From Aeoliella mucimassa (GTDB lineage Bacteria > Planctomycetota > Planctomycetia > Pirellulales > Lacipirellulaceae): a DNA stretch of 64,000 bases. Of this stretch, positions 52,971 through 62,961 are shown piece by piece. The position numbers and the translations under genes are program-made. Each line of letters starts with the position of its first letter. Positions within the stretch are counted from its first letter, which is position 1. Location of the stretch: the NCBI RefSeq assembly GCF_007748035.1, contig NZ_CP036278.1, positions 3,348,001 through 3,412,000 of the forward strand, read 5' to 3'. Below the pieces are notes generated by a model. It saw nothing but the letters and a program-made list of their open reading frames with translations, was not told the origin of the DNA and searched no databases.

Positions 52971-53966
52971 CTAACGAACGTCTACTTGTTCGGTGTAGGT
53001 GGTGCTGTCGTCGCGATTTGCCAACTCGTAGAGCGCGGCCGGTTCGATCGACTCTTCAAGAAAATCGACCGATCCGTCGGCTCGCAGGGCCATTGCTCCC
53101 CCTGGGTGGGTGGATTGGATCGGCCGATTCGGACCACAGTTGCCAGGCACGCCGACCGCGGCCGACGATTTTTCGTTGACGCGATGCAGCACGATAGTCA
53201 GATTGAATTGGCGTTCCCAGCCGTCGTTGCCTGGGCCCATGAGAAAGCCATGATCACAGTCGCTACGGCAATCGATTTCGTTGCCCATCGCATCGCGACA
53301 CCAGTCCGACTGCTCGGCAACCGCGAGCGTGTTACTGGTTCCGTCGGTGATACGACGGATGGCAATGCCTTTATGCAGGATCAACACCCCACCTTCAGCA
53401 ATGCGCCCGGTCGCTGGACCGCCAATTCCACTGCCAGCGGGCTTGTTGCGGGCGGTTTGGTGAGTCGTCGCGCCCGCAATGCCGACGTAGTTCGGACTCA
53501 TCACGCGTTTGTCCGACAGGGCACTCACCATGGCTGGCAGCGGGCTCGAAGGACAACGCATGAACTCGAAGTTCACGTCCCTCAACAACGCCGCATGAAC
53601 GGGATTCGCATCGAAACCGATCCAGCCGACGTGTGCTGCATGCAGGTCGAACTTCTCGTAGATGCTTTGCTGCTCAAACTCAGGCAACAATTGCACCCAC
53701 CACGAGTAGCCATAGCCGTAGCCTTGATCGGGCTCGATACCCCCGGTGGGGAACGCTTTGCGGGCTGACTCGAAGCTATGCATCGCCAGGCCGACTTGCT
53801 TTAGATTGTTGGTACACTGAGCGCGACGAGCCGCTTCGCGGGCTGCCTGCACGGCTGGCAGTAGCAATGCCACCAGAATACCGATGATGGCGATCACCAC
53901 TAACAACTCAACGAGCGTAAAACCTCGAACATGCCTTGCGCGCTGCGGTAATGAAAGGTGGACCAT
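52971..53966 (-). CDS. DUF1559 protein with prepilin-type N-terminus
   Basis: The product of about 331 residues starts MVHLSLPQRARHVRGFTLVE, giving a short basic leader and the pilin-like helix ELLVVIAIIGILVALLLPAV. Family blocks include RRITDGTSNTLAVAEQSDW and the terminal H-x9-DG motif (HPGGAMALRADGSVDF). An in-frame TTG at 54005 overlaps the fucosidase stop codon, but the ATG at 53966 is the more natural start. It lies 35 bp downstream of the GH29 gene and just upstream of the small lipoprotein, as usual for this family. Confidence 0.92.
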   Translation of the reverse strand: MVHLSLPQRARHVRGFTLVELLVVIAIIGILVALLLPAVQAAREAARRAQCTNNLKQVGLAMHSFESARKAFPTGGIEPDQGYGYGYSWWVQLLPEFEQQSIYEKFDLHAAHVGWIGFDANPVHAALLRDVNFEFMRCPSSPLPAMVSALSDKRVMSPNYVGIAGATTHQTARNKPAGSGIGGPATGRIAEGGVLILHKGIAIRRITDGTSNTLAVAEQSDWCRDAMGNEIDCRSDCDHGFLMGPGNDGWERQFNLTIVLHRVNEKSSAAVGVPGNCGPNRPIQSTHPGGAMALRADGSVDFLEESIEPAALYELANRDDSTTYTEQVDVR

Positions 53967-54001
53967 AATTTGATTCCTTGTCCGCCGAAGAAAAACGTGT
54001 G

Positions 54002-56905
54002 TCAATTACGAGATGAATTGGAAGAGCCGGAGCTCGCATCAGGTGAATCACGAAAGTACGATTCGAGCAATTGCTGTGGAGTGCCTGAGTAGCTCGCCCA
54101 CTGCAGATCGCCTGCGACTTGCTGATCGGAGCCGGTGAAATAGGCGATGGTCTTGCCTTGGAAGTAGCACAACTCGAGATCCGAGGCGTTATTCTCCGCA
54201 ATATTTTCGGGACGCAGTGGAAGGCCGCGACGATGCGGATCGAACGCAACTACCGGGCGGTCCTGGGGAGCATCGTCCCAGTGCTTTAAATCGCGAGAGC
54301 GGGTGATGTGAGTTTCCCAACCATTGGGAAGCTGCTCGAGATAAAGCGTGTAGTACCACCCGTCGTGGAAGTACAAAGCCGGCCCGCCGGTATATTTGTG
54401 CTCGCCATAGCGGGCCCCTTGAACGATGCCAGAGTTCCAGTTGTCCTCAGGCGAGTCGACCCGCCCGTAGCACATGGTAAAGGGCTTGCCGTAGCCATCG
54501 GTTTCCCAAAGGAACACCATACCAGCATCGTCGCGAGTGACCGCGACGTTGAAGATTCTTCCCTGCGGGCTATCGAACACCTTGACCGGTTCGCTCCAAG
54601 TCAGCAAGTCCTCCGACGACGTCATGAAAACTTCTTTTCGACCCTCCGCATGATGCGGCGATACGGCGAACACGTAGACGCGATCGTCCCACACCATGGC
54701 CGAACCTAGCGTATGGCAAGGCAACGCTCGGCTTAAGTACTTGCGCTGCTCGTACTGCTCAGGGCCAGCTGGTAGCTCTGCGATCCACATCTCGCGACCG
54801 CTGCCCGCGGAATCGCTAGGCTGCCCCGGCCAACTCCAGTCGCTTCGCCAGCATTCCAGGAGATACAGTTTGTTGCGAAAGACAAACGGAGTGACTTCCA
54901 CGAGCGGAGAGTTCACGTACCCTTGCTTCTGGAGCGGATTGGTCCACTCAGCTGCGGCTTGCGTGCTCTCGGTCTCAACAACGCGTACCAACTCGATGCC
55001 CACAAGATCGAGCACTGCAATATCGCGTGGCGGTTCGATTTTGATGGAAAGCGTCGACACGCCTGCGGGCAGCGCGAGGGTACCGACCGACTCGGTCGAC
55101 CGCTGGAACCACCCGCCGGTCGGCTTCGCAGTCGCCTGCAGCTGCTCGTCGCCGACTGCGACGGTGAAGGTTCCTCCCTGGTTCGCATCGCATCCGTAGG
55201 TGACTTTCACCTGATAAGCGCCCGGCTCCGCTAGCTGCAACGGCCAGCTCGCCCAGTCCTCAGCTTCGGTCCACCATCCGATGCTCGCAGTGTTATGATC
55301 TCCTGCTTCGCAGCGGATTTTCTCGCCATGCAAATCGGCGTCAATCGCTTGCAGCACGAGGCGCCCCCCTTCGCCAGGGCGGACGCGAAACGGTGCTGCG
55401 ATTGGCTTGCCTTCGACTTCGAGTACCACGACCGTGGCGCTATCGTCGAGTGGTTCCGCCGGCAGCTTCACCCACAGGCCGGTTTTATCGCTATGTACCT
55501 CAAGCGGTTCCTTGCTAACGTCGGCCAGTAGATAGGCTCTCTTTACCGGCGACTCCAGCGCTGGCACTTGCAGTTTTTGGTCCGCTGGCCAGTCAAACAC
55601 ATGCAGGTAGACCGGCGTGATACCGCCTTGCTGCTTTCCAGTGGTCACGCGTCCCCACGAAGGCAAGCGTTTGTAGGGGCTGGCCGTGGTTCCGTAGATA
55701 GCTTCGCCGTTGACGTTGAGCCACGCACCCATCGCTTCGAGCCGCTCTACGAGTTGCTCGGGGATCGTTCCGTCGGGGCGAGGGCCTACGTTCAGCAGCA
55801 AGTTGCCACCGCGGCTGGCGGTTTCGATCAGCGTGTGGATCAACTGCCGGCTCGACTTGAAGTCGTGGTCGTAGGGCTTATAGCCCCAAGTGGTGTTGAT
55901 GGTCATGCAGGTTTCCCAGTCGAGACCGGGGATGCCCTGCGGTGGTACAAACTGCTCAGGGGTTTGGAAATCGCCGCCGAACTTGTCGTCGTTGGCCACG
56001 TAACTTCCATCGAGCGCGACCAGCCGGTTGTTCATCAAGATCTTTGGCTGGCGGGCGCGCACTTTCTCGATAAGCTCGGAGCCGCGCCAGGTCTCGCCGC
56101 TCATCCTGCCGTAGCTGTAATCCCACCAGAGGATGTCGATCGGTCCGTAGTTGGTCATCAACTCATCGACCTGTCCGTGAAGATAGTCGACGTAACCATC
56201 AAAATCTCTAGGCTGCGAGCGAACCGCTTCGTTTTCTCGCATCGGATGCAGAGGGTCCCCGAGCACGGGATAGCCGGGATGATGCCAATCGATTAGCGAG
56301 TAGTACAGGCCGACGTGGATGTCTTGCTTACGAAAGGCCTCGAGTATCGGCCGAATCACATCTCGCCCGGCCGCCGAGTGCACCGAGTCGTAGTCGGTAA
56401 GCTCGCTGTCGTACAAGCAGAACCCTTCGTGGTGCTTCGCGGTGACCACCATGTACTTCATGCCCGCCGTCTTCGCCAAGCGGGCCCACTGATCGGGATC
56501 GAACTTCTCGGCCGTGAACTGAGGCATGAGTTCCTTTTCGTACTCCTCGGAGGGAATACGGAACTCATGGGCGATCCAACTGGCGATGCTGGAATTCCGC
56601 TTGCCCTGCCATTCGCCCCCCGCAGCGCTATACAAGCCCCAGTGGATGAACATGCCGAACCGGGCTTCGCGCCACCACTCTTTCGGTTCGCTTTCTGCGT
56701 CGACCTGCTCGTCAGCAACTGGGCTTTGTGCCGACGATTGGTTCGTTACAAGCGACGCAGTGATGGTCAGTAGAACCATCCACAGCACGCGGCGGTTCGT
56801 GACTAATTGCGGTGTAAACGGCAAAGTATCCTCACTTTCGTCGAGGGGTTCTATGGCTGGTAAGCGTACCCTAGGCATCGATCGTAATGCAATCAAAACC
56901 TGCAA
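54002..56905 (-). CDS. GH29 alpha-L-fucosidase fused to carbohydrate-binding and five-bladed-propeller domains
   Basis: The open frame codes for 967 residues; the mature part follows a signal ending near TITASLVTNQSSAQS, so translation may start at 56878 or 56779. The GH29 barrel runs from about 70 to 420: WWREARFGMFIHWGLYS, VVTAKHHEGFCLYDSE and the nucleophile region IDILWWDYSYGRMSG. C-terminal beta domains follow, including a carbohydrate-binding-like part (about 550-670; YQVKVTYGCDANQGG). The last about 270 residues are a GH43/GH32-like propeller (VFRNKLYLLECWRSDW, ALYFHDGWYYTLYLEQ), possibly only a binding or inactive domain. The substrate is terminal alpha-L-fucose on algal or plant glycans. 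Confidence 0.88.
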   Translation of the reverse strand: MQVLIALRSMPRVRLPAIEPLDESEDTLPFTPQLVTNRRVLWMVLLTITASLVTNQSSAQSPVADEQVDAESEPKEWWREARFGMFIHWGLYSAAGGEWQGKRNSSIASWIAHEFRIPSEEYEKELMPQFTAEKFDPDQWARLAKTAGMKYMVVTAKHHEGFCLYDSELTDYDSVHSAAGRDVIRPILEAFRKQDIHVGLYYSLIDWHHPGYPVLGDPLHPMRENEAVRSQPRDFDGYVDYLHGQVDELMTNYGPIDILWWDYSYGRMSGETWRGSELIEKVRARQPKILMNNRLVALDGSYVANDDKFGGDFQTPEQFVPPQGIPGLDWETCMTINTTWGYKPYDHDFKSSRQLIHTLIETASRGGNLLLNVGPRPDGTIPEQLVERLEAMGAWLNVNGEAIYGTTASPYKRLPSWGRVTTGKQQGGITPVYLHVFDWPADQKLQVPALESPVKRAYLLADVSKEPLEVHSDKTGLWVKLPAEPLDDSATVVVLEVEGKPIAAPFRVRPGEGGRLVLQAIDADLHGEKIRCEAGDHNTASIGWWTEAEDWASWPLQLAEPGAYQVKVTYGCDANQGGTFTVAVGDEQLQATAKPTGGWFQRSTESVGTLALPAGVSTLSIKIEPPRDIAVLDLVGIELVRVVETESTQAAAEWTNPLQKQGYVNSPLVEVTPFVFRNKLYLLECWRSDWSWPGQPSDSAGSGREMWIAELPAGPEQYEQRKYLSRALPCHTLGSAMVWDDRVYVFAVSPHHAEGRKEVFMTSSEDLLTWSEPVKVFDSPQGRIFNVAVTRDDAGMVFLWETDGYGKPFTMCYGRVDSPEDNWNSGIVQGARYGEHKYTGGPALYFHDGWYYTLYLEQLPNGWETHITRSRDLKHWDDAPQDRPVVAFDPHRRGLPLRPENIAENNASDLELCYFQGKTIAYFTGSDQQVAGDLQWASYSGTPQQLLESYFRDSPDASSGSSNSSRN

Positions 56906-56986
56906 AGTTCACCCCATCCAAGGACTCTCACCATGAATCATCAAATGTCTTTTGGACTGCAAGTAATTCGATAGTACGAGTCGTTC

Positions 56987-59900
56987 TCAACGACGTACCA
57001 GGCGTTGGCGGCCCCAAGCCATCATCACAGCGCCGATGGCAAGTAGCACCACGGAACTGGGCTCTGGAACCGTCGTATCGGCCAACAGTCCAAAGTCGAG
57101 TCCCACACCGGTATTGGCGACAAGTGCCTGGTGCAGAATGAACGCGTCGGCCAGGTTGGTGATTCCATCGTGGTTCATGTCGCCTTTATCCCACGTGTTC
57201 CAGTCGCCAACGGTCATCACACTATGGGCTCCGGTCATCACGTTCTCGTATTTCCATCCAAGAACAAACGCATCGACATCCAGGCTATCGACCTCGCCAT
57301 CTTTGTTCACGTCGCCGGGTTCCAGCACTCCGCCTGGCACGCTGTTGGCGATCTCCATGGCAATCCAATCATTGTCGGCAAACAGATCGAACGTGCCCCA
57401 GTCCTCTCCATCGGAGAGCACCCCAGAGGAACCAGTTTCGTTGTTGCCGAACACGTACATCTGAAGGTCGTCAATCACTCCGTCAAAGTGGTTCTTGTAG
57501 CCACCCTCGCCATCGTCCTCGGCCCCAACGATCAGATCGCCACTAAAGCCTTGGGCAGTTAGATCGAATCCCGCTGGCATATTGTCTGCGTTGGCCGACA
57601 CAGCGACTCCATCGACGTACACCACGGCAATGTGATTCATTGTTCCGGATCCGGAAACGATGCGAGCTGCATTCTCGTCGCCTTTGTTATAAACGTGCTG
57701 CATTAGATGCTGCCAAGTGTCACCTACGACACTCACATCGCCAGGCACTGCACCGAAACCATTGAAGTTGTCGGCCGTGTGTTGACTGTTGCCCTGTGTC
57801 CATTTGCCATCGGCCGAGATCTGTGGCCCCCCCATCACCTGGGTGTCGAACACGAGAGTCTGTGCACCGGTGCCAAGTGATTCGCTATCGGGATAGACCC
57901 ACAATTGCACACCGCGCGAAGTGATGCCGGTGTAGTCGATCGGGTACAGCGAGGGCTGCACGAGTAATGCCAGTTCGTCGGGACGATTGAGCGGCTTACC
58001 GGTCAGCAGGCTATCTTCGCCATCGAAACGGGCGCCGTACTGCGTGCCTGCGACGCCGGGCCGCGAGAGTCCGCTGGGTCCCACATTTTCGTAGGTCGGG
58101 TCGCCGGCTTGTAGCAGATCGAGGTAGGCCATCGAAGGACCTTTGCTATCGGCAGTGTAGCCTGTCGCGAGACCACCACTATTGCTACTGCCGATGATGG
58201 CTCCTTGCGAAGCCCCTTCCAGGCCATCTTCGCCAAACCAGTATTCACGATCGTTGGTAACCATCGCCTGGGCGGTGCTGCCCAGAGTCGCCCAGGCGAT
58301 GATCAACGCTCCGCTAGCAAGAATTAATGCCTTTGGTGCCGACGACACGAATGCATGTTCACGCGACTCGAAACATCGGTAACGAGTGATGACTGCTGCC
58401 AAGCCAATCAACATTAAGAGCCATGCACCAGGTTCAGGCACCGCTGTCGGTGCTGGGCTTGTTAAGCCATCGAGAGAGCTGGCCGTGGCTCCAAAGTTGT
58501 CCTTCCAAACCGTGTAGTCGCTGGCATCGACCACCGAATCGCCATTGCCATCGGCACGCAAGTCGGTGCTTGATCCTAGCGTGTCGCGCCAAATCGTGTA
58601 GTCCGCAAGATTCACAATATTGTCTCCGTTGTAGTCGCCAGCGATTGCCGCTGCGCTGTAGTAGTCCACAAGCCCAACCACGATCGCACCACTCGGCAGC
58701 TTGTAGAAGAACTCGAGATCCTCCACACCCACGCTCGTATCGAACGCACTACCGAGATTGATCGAGGCACCACTTGCCAGGCTCGACTCGCTACCCTCGT
58801 CGTTCAAGTACCACTCGACCAGTTCGTTGGCACTCGCATACGGACCGACTTCCCAGCCCTGACCGCCGCCGGTCGACTGGGGAAAACCTGCAATCGGCGA
58901 GGGGCGTTCCGCGATGCTTAACCATCCAGCTTCGTTCAACGAACCGATGTAGTCCGGTGCAGTTCCGGCGCTGCGTATCTGGTAGCTATCGAAATCGATC
59001 GCTGCATCTGTGTTGTTGACGAGTTGGATGTTGCCGGTGGCCGTATTAACTTCAAGCCCCATCCGGAAGACTTTGGCTGTTTCGACTTCCGAGACAATCA
59101 GCCCGCTAAAACCGCCATGCCCTTGGTTCGCACCGCTGGCCAAACCGTTGGAGGTTTGCCCCGTGGTGGTAAACTCCACCGACGTAGCATCGGCGGTAAA
59201 CGTGCCATACACGGTGCTTACGTGCTTGAGGTCATCGCTATCGAGATCGACAAAGCGGTGAATGGTCGCCCCGCCTGCTGCTTCGCCGCCGTCGATATTA
59301 GTGACGAAATCGTCGCAGCACACGCCCCGGTTGTCGGCCTGACCGATGACTTGCACCTGGTACGATTTGCCAACGGTTAGCCCACTAATCACATGGGTTA
59401 GTTCCGTGAGTGGTGGATCGGCATAAGCGTGTGCACCCAGCAAAACGTCGAGGCCAGCGTCACCAGTAGTAGGACTGTAGACATCGAGCGTCGACTGGGC
59501 GAAGCCGTTGAAAGCACCACCACTCACTGTGGTGGTAAACCAAGAGGGTTCACCGGTGATGGCTCCGAAATCAGGGCTTTCGTAATGGTCAAAAGAGACA
59601 CCACCGATTTCGATGCCGACGTCGTTGCCACCGTTGATGGCTCGAATGTTCGTTCCACTGAAGTCGAGATCGTCGACTGAAGTGAGTTCGAACGCGGGTC
59701 CCCAATGCACGGTGACTGCAGAAGCCGAGGAAGGAATCACCAGCAGAACAGCAGCCACCACTGCCAGCACTTGCAGCCGTCGGCGGTGGAGTTTGCCCAG
59801 GCACACGCCTGCGGCGACGAGTAGAAGCAATGCACACGACGATGGTTCAGGAACCCCTGACACGAGCGTAGCCAAAGCTCCCGGACCGTTCGCCGCATCG

Positions 59901-61279
59901 TAGGCGGCTTCGAACAATGCGAAGTCGTGCAGATCGTGGTAGTTATCTGCCTGGAGATTGCCGAGCTGATACGCCCGAGCAGGGCTCATCGTGGCAAAGT
60001 TTGATCCTTGTCCTGACTTGAAAGACTCCCAGTCTAAGGCATCGATCACTCCGTTGCCGTCCAAGTCACCCGCGACGATGCCATCGCCCGAGTAGGTAAC
60101 CGCTAGCGTACGGATGGTTCCATCGTCGAACAGAAGCTCGGCGGTCACGTCTTCGTACGGAGTTTGTCGCCAGACATTGCCAAGGCTGACCGACTGCCCA
60201 GGCGCGATGGCACCACCGTCGCCAGCCGAGAATTCTCCTTCGCTCAGATCAGTGTCGTCTCCCGCCGCCGAGTAGATGGTCCACGCATTGTCGACATCCA
60301 CACTTCCCATCATGGCTCCAGCGTCGGCAGTATTCGGGCCATCGACGTCGTAGTTCTCCGCAATCGATTTCCACTCCGTGTGATCAAACGCCCCTGCTGC
60401 GGAAGTAAGCGAATAGGCGAGAATGTTCGCGGTGCCGATCGTCGAAGTGTTCGTGAGTGTGATTGCTCCGGTGCTGCGATCGATGTTCGCCACTACATTC
60501 GCAGAGCCGAATGGAGAATCGGACGACACGATGACCGCTGAGAATCCCCCTAATCCCTCATTGGCTCCAAACGGGGTGCCATCGGAGGTCTGTCCAATCG
60601 TAGAAAATTGCTGTGTGGTGGCATCGGCTGTAAAGGTGCCGACTGCCATAGTCACATGGCTCACCGTATCAGCATCGAGATCGGAGAGGCGGTGGATGGT
60701 GACTCCTCCCGCACTATCGCCACCATCAACGTGGGTCACGAAGTTATCGCAGCACACACCACGATCGTCGGCCGACCCAATGACTTGTACTTTATAAGTT
60801 TCCCCGATCGTTAGTCCATGAATCGTATGATTCAACTCCGTGAGCGGTGCGTCTCCATACATATGGGTCGCCAAGATCTTGTCGAGCCCATCATCGCCTG
60901 TCGTGGTGTTATAGACATCGACTCCGGCGATATTGAAGCTAAAGAAGTCGCCATCCCCAGGATCGGTCGTCAACCATGAAGGTTCTCCCGATACAGAACT
61001 AAAATTGGGACTGATGTAGTTATCAAAGGTAACGCCAGCCACTTGCACGCCGACGTCGTTGCCTCCGTTTGTCGCTAGAATATGTGTGTCGCTAAAATCG
61101 AGATCGTCGACCGATACTAGCTCGAAAGCAGCCCCCCAACTTACCGATGCGGCCTTGGCCGTAGGGACTCCCCCCAAGGCGAGTGTCATTACAACCAGAC
61201 TAAGCTGATAAACTGGACTTGCCTTTGATCTGGCAGTCGTCCGATCGCATCCGCCGCCCACAGTTAAAGCATGCATCAC
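56987..61279 (-). CDS. Triple PEP-CTERM protein: three complete secreted units fused in one frame
   Basis: The 1430-residue protein concatenates three units. Unit 1: signal (LSLVVMTLALGGVPTAKA), domain with GVCCDNFVTHVDGGDSAGG, dockerin-like AGDLDGNGVIDALDWESFK, anchor VPEPSSCALLLLVAAG (P477). Unit 2: second signal LQVLAVVAAVLLVIPSSASA (cleavage near 521), a paralogous domain (GVCCDDFVTNIDGGEAAGG), dockerin-like GDYNGDNIVNLADYTIWRD, anchor VPEPGAWLLMLIGLAA (P948). Unit 3: third signal ALILASGALIIAWATLGSTA (cleavage near 1005), a LamG-like domain, dockerin-like GDVNKDGEVDSLDVDAFVL and terminal VPEPSSVVLLAIGAV (P1405). Basic stretches (KLHRRR; RYR to K983) lie between each anchor and the next signal. 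No Met start lies in the second and third signals, so separate translation is unlikely. Confidence 0.88.
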   Translation of the reverse strand: MMHALTVGGGCDRTTARSKASPVYQLSLVVMTLALGGVPTAKAASVSWGAAFELVSVDDLDFSDTHILATNGGNDVGVQVAGVTFDNYISPNFSSVSGEPSWLTTDPGDGDFFSFNIAGVDVYNTTTGDDGLDKILATHMYGDAPLTELNHTIHGLTIGETYKVQVIGSADDRGVCCDNFVTHVDGGDSAGGVTIHRLSDLDADTVSHVTMAVGTFTADATTQQFSTIGQTSDGTPFGANEGLGGFSAVIVSSDSPFGSANVVANIDRSTGAITLTNTSTIGTANILAYSLTSAAGAFDHTEWKSIAENYDVDGPNTADAGAMMGSVDVDNAWTIYSAAGDDTDLSEGEFSAGDGGAIAPGQSVSLGNVWRQTPYEDVTAELLFDDGTIRTLAVTYSGDGIVAGDLDGNGVIDALDWESFKSGQGSNFATMSPARAYQLGNLQADNYHDLHDFALFEAAYDAANGPGALATLVSGVPEPSSCALLLLVAAGVCLGKLHRRRLQVLAVVAAVLLVIPSSASAVTVHWGPAFELTSVDDLDFSGTNIRAINGGNDVGIEIGGVSFDHYESPDFGAITGEPSWFTTTVSGGAFNGFAQSTLDVYSPTTGDAGLDVLLGAHAYADPPLTELTHVISGLTVGKSYQVQVIGQADNRGVCCDDFVTNIDGGEAAGGATIHRFVDLDSDDLKHVSTVYGTFTADATSVEFTTTGQTSNGLASGANQGHGGFSGLIVSEVETAKVFRMGLEVNTATGNIQLVNNTDAAIDFDSYQIRSAGTAPDYIGSLNEAGWLSIAERPSPIAGFPQSTGGGQGWEVGPYASANELVEWYLNDEGSESSLASGASINLGSAFDTSVGVEDLEFFYKLPSGAIVVGLVDYYSAAAIAGDYNGDNIVNLADYTIWRDTLGSSTDLRADGNGDSVVDASDYTVWKDNFGATASSLDGLTSPAPTAVPEPGAWLLMLIGLAAVITRYRCFESREHAFVSSAPKALILASGALIIAWATLGSTAQAMVTNDREYWFGEDGLEGASQGAIIGSSNSGGLATGYTADSKGPSMAYLDLLQAGDPTYENVGPSGLSRPGVAGTQYGARFDGEDSLLTGKPLNRPDELALLVQPSLYPIDYTGITSRGVQLWVYPDSESLGTGAQTLVFDTQVMGGPQISADGKWTQGNSQHTADNFNGFGAVPGDVSVVGDTWQHLMQHVYNKGDENAARIVSGSGTMNHIAVVYVDGVAVSANADNMPAGFDLTAQGFSGDLIVGAEDDGEGGYKNHFDGVIDDLQMYVFGNNETGSSGVLSDGEDWGTFDLFADNDWIAMEIANSVPGGVLEPGDVNKDGEVDSLDVDAFVLGWKYENVMTGAHSVMTVGDWNTWDKGDMNHDGITNLADAFILHQALVANTGVGLDFGLLADTTVPEPSSVVLLAIGAVMMAWGRQRLVRR

Positions 61280-62063
61280 AGTAGGTCTCCCTCAGCACAG
61301 GATGTGTCAATCGATTATTTCGATAAGATTGTGTGTGGCTCGTCTCTCAAGAACTAAGGCCTCTGGTCTGTCGAATGCGACCTTCAAGCCAGGCGCGAAA
61401 TGTGGCATTCCTCTCTGGCACCATGGCAACTCTCTGGCAGTCCCCTCAACCAGACTAGCTATGGTACAATCCCTCTCCACGCGATCGCGTGGAGCAATCG
61501 CCCGCAGGCGATCGACTCGCAAATCAGTCAGGCGGCAACACTTGTAGATTACATGGCTGGGCGGAACGAAAAGCATCGGAACGACATTCCGACATACCCC
61601 CAGGTGGGAAAGCAATCATGAACCAATCTCCTACTTCGCCTGGCAGAATAGTTGGTTGGCCGACGAGACGTTGCCTTCGGCCTTGGCTCACTTGCGATGG
61701 TCTCACGCAGCATGCTTGTCGCTAGCTGGGTTACCCGTCGCAAGTCAGCGAATGACTCTCTCTCCTGATTCTTAGAAGACCAAGAATCAGCAACACAAAC
61801 GCAGCCCCTCCAGCGCCCGAAAAGGTAGGCACACGCTGCATTTGCCAGTAGCATTGGACACATTAAAGGGGTTTCCCCTCAACGATTTGTGCATTATGCA
61901 TAATTTACGACCGGTGTGTCAAGTACGCACACTCACAAAATCTTAATTTCCTCCAATTGCTACCATCGGCGCAAAACAACCGTCGCTTCGAGCAGCGAGG
62001 AACACTCGCGCGTGAAGTAGTCGAGAGACGCTTTTAAGGACTCTTTTAACACGTCGGCAGCTG
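61280..62063. other. Long leader/intergenic region with palindromes
   Basis: No convincing gene is seen. Features are a perfect 20-bp palindrome at 61475-61494 centred on GCGATCGC, a hairpin ATCGCC/GGCGAT at about 61497-61512, and a 9-bp hairpin CTGATTCTT (61765-61773) with AAGAATCAG (61782-61790). A promoter with overlapping operator lies at 61887-61922, so transcripts to the triple PEP-CTERM gene would have a leader of about 600 nt. A 36-codon frame (61731-61841, minus strand) would encode one membrane helix but overlaps the hairpin. Confidence 0.5.
61887..61922 (-). promoter_or_regulatory. Promoter with overlapping 17-bp palindromic operator (site 1)
   Basis: On the minus strand a -35 TTGACA (61917-61922) and a -10 CATAAT (61893-61898) are 18 bp apart. 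The operator TTGTGCATTATGCATAA (61887-61903, plus-strand reading) covers the -10 box. It differs by one base from the perfect palindrome TTGTGCATTATGCACAA and matches site 2 at 15 of 17 positions. The arrangement predicts repression of the minus-strand transcript leading to the PEP-CTERM and fucosidase genes. Confidence 0.65.
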
Positions 62064-62834
62064 TTAACGACGGTACCCCAACGCCGCTCCGCCATCGGGG
62101 CAGATCGCCTGCCCCGTAAGAAATGAGGCTTCGCTTGAAGCGAGAAAAGCGCAGACTTCGCCAATCTCGTCGGCCGTTGCCATCCGCCCCAGCAAGTGCC
62201 AGCTGTCCACGCAACGCAGCGCCGCTGCGGGATCGTATTCCGTGTCTGCCCATTCCTGCATGAGTGGAGTCATCACTCCTGCTGGGCAAACAGCATTCAC
62301 ACGAATTCCATCGGCAGCCAGGTCTATGGCGAGGGCCTTGGTCAAACCAACCTGCCCCGCCTTCGATGAAACATAAGCCGGCGCAGCGGCCTGCCCGATC
62401 AGTCCCACTTCGCTCGACATATTAATGATGCTACCGCGGGTCTTTCGCAGATGCGGAACCGCAAATTTACAGCCGGCAAACGTGCTGGTGAGATTCCACC
62501 GCAACAGTTCTTCGAACTCCTGCACACTCGTTTGATCGATGGACATCGCCGGAGGATGCCAGCCAGCGTTGTTCACCAAGCAGTCCAGTTGACCGAATTC
62601 TTCGACCGCTTTCTCAACTAGGTGCTGCATTTCCGCTGGTTTGGCAACATCGGTCGCTACGAACAGCGCGGTGATCCCGTCGGCAGCCAACTCGGCCACG
62701 GCGGCTTCGCCTGCTTCTTTGCCGCGTGACGCGATCACCACGCGAGCTCCATGCTTACCAAACACGCGGGCGCAACCCAGGCCGATTCCCTTGGATCCCC
62801 CGGTGATGATGGCCACTTTATCTTGAAGCTTCAT
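62064..62834 (-). CDS. SDR-family oxidoreductase, possibly sugar dehydrogenase
   Basis: From MKLQDKVAIITGGSKGIGLG the protein has 256 residues with TGGSKGIG, NNAG, active-site SSEVGL and YVSSK. The C-terminus ICPDGGAALGYR is typical of sugar and polyol dehydrogenases of the FabG-like group. An upstream in-frame ATG at 62849 adds five residues. Next to a fucosidase-side operon and an Ldh_2-type gene, oxidation of L-fucose or a related sugar is a reasonable guess, not shown by sequence alone. A 208-bp divergent region separates it from the Ldh_2 gene. Confidence 0.88.
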   Translation of the reverse strand: MKLQDKVAIITGGSKGIGLGCARVFGKHGARVVIASRGKEAGEAAVAELAADGITALFVATDVAKPAEMQHLVEKAVEEFGQLDCLVNNAGWHPPAMSIDQTSVQEFEELLRWNLTSTFAGCKFAVPHLRKTRGSIINMSSEVGLIGQAAAPAYVSSKAGQVGLTKALAIDLAADGIRVNAVCPAGVMTPLMQEWADTEYDPAAALRCVDSWHLLGRMATADEIGEVCAFLASSEASFLTGQAICPDGGAALGYRR

Positions 62835-62961
62835 AGCTAGCGTTCCCACAAAATTGGCGACATCGCCCGCATATCGAGCCGGCCAGCTTCTCGCCGACAG
62901 GCTTTGGAAAGGAGAGAAAGCTCCAGATTAGCCAGCAACGTGGTGATTTTACAGGCGACAT

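Noticed and set aside
61731-61841. A 36-codon membrane-helix microprotein on the minus strand
   Set aside because: It has a plausible hydrophobic core and sits below operator site 1, but there is no clear ribosome site and a 9-bp hairpin overlaps the frame. Evidence is too thin for a gene call.
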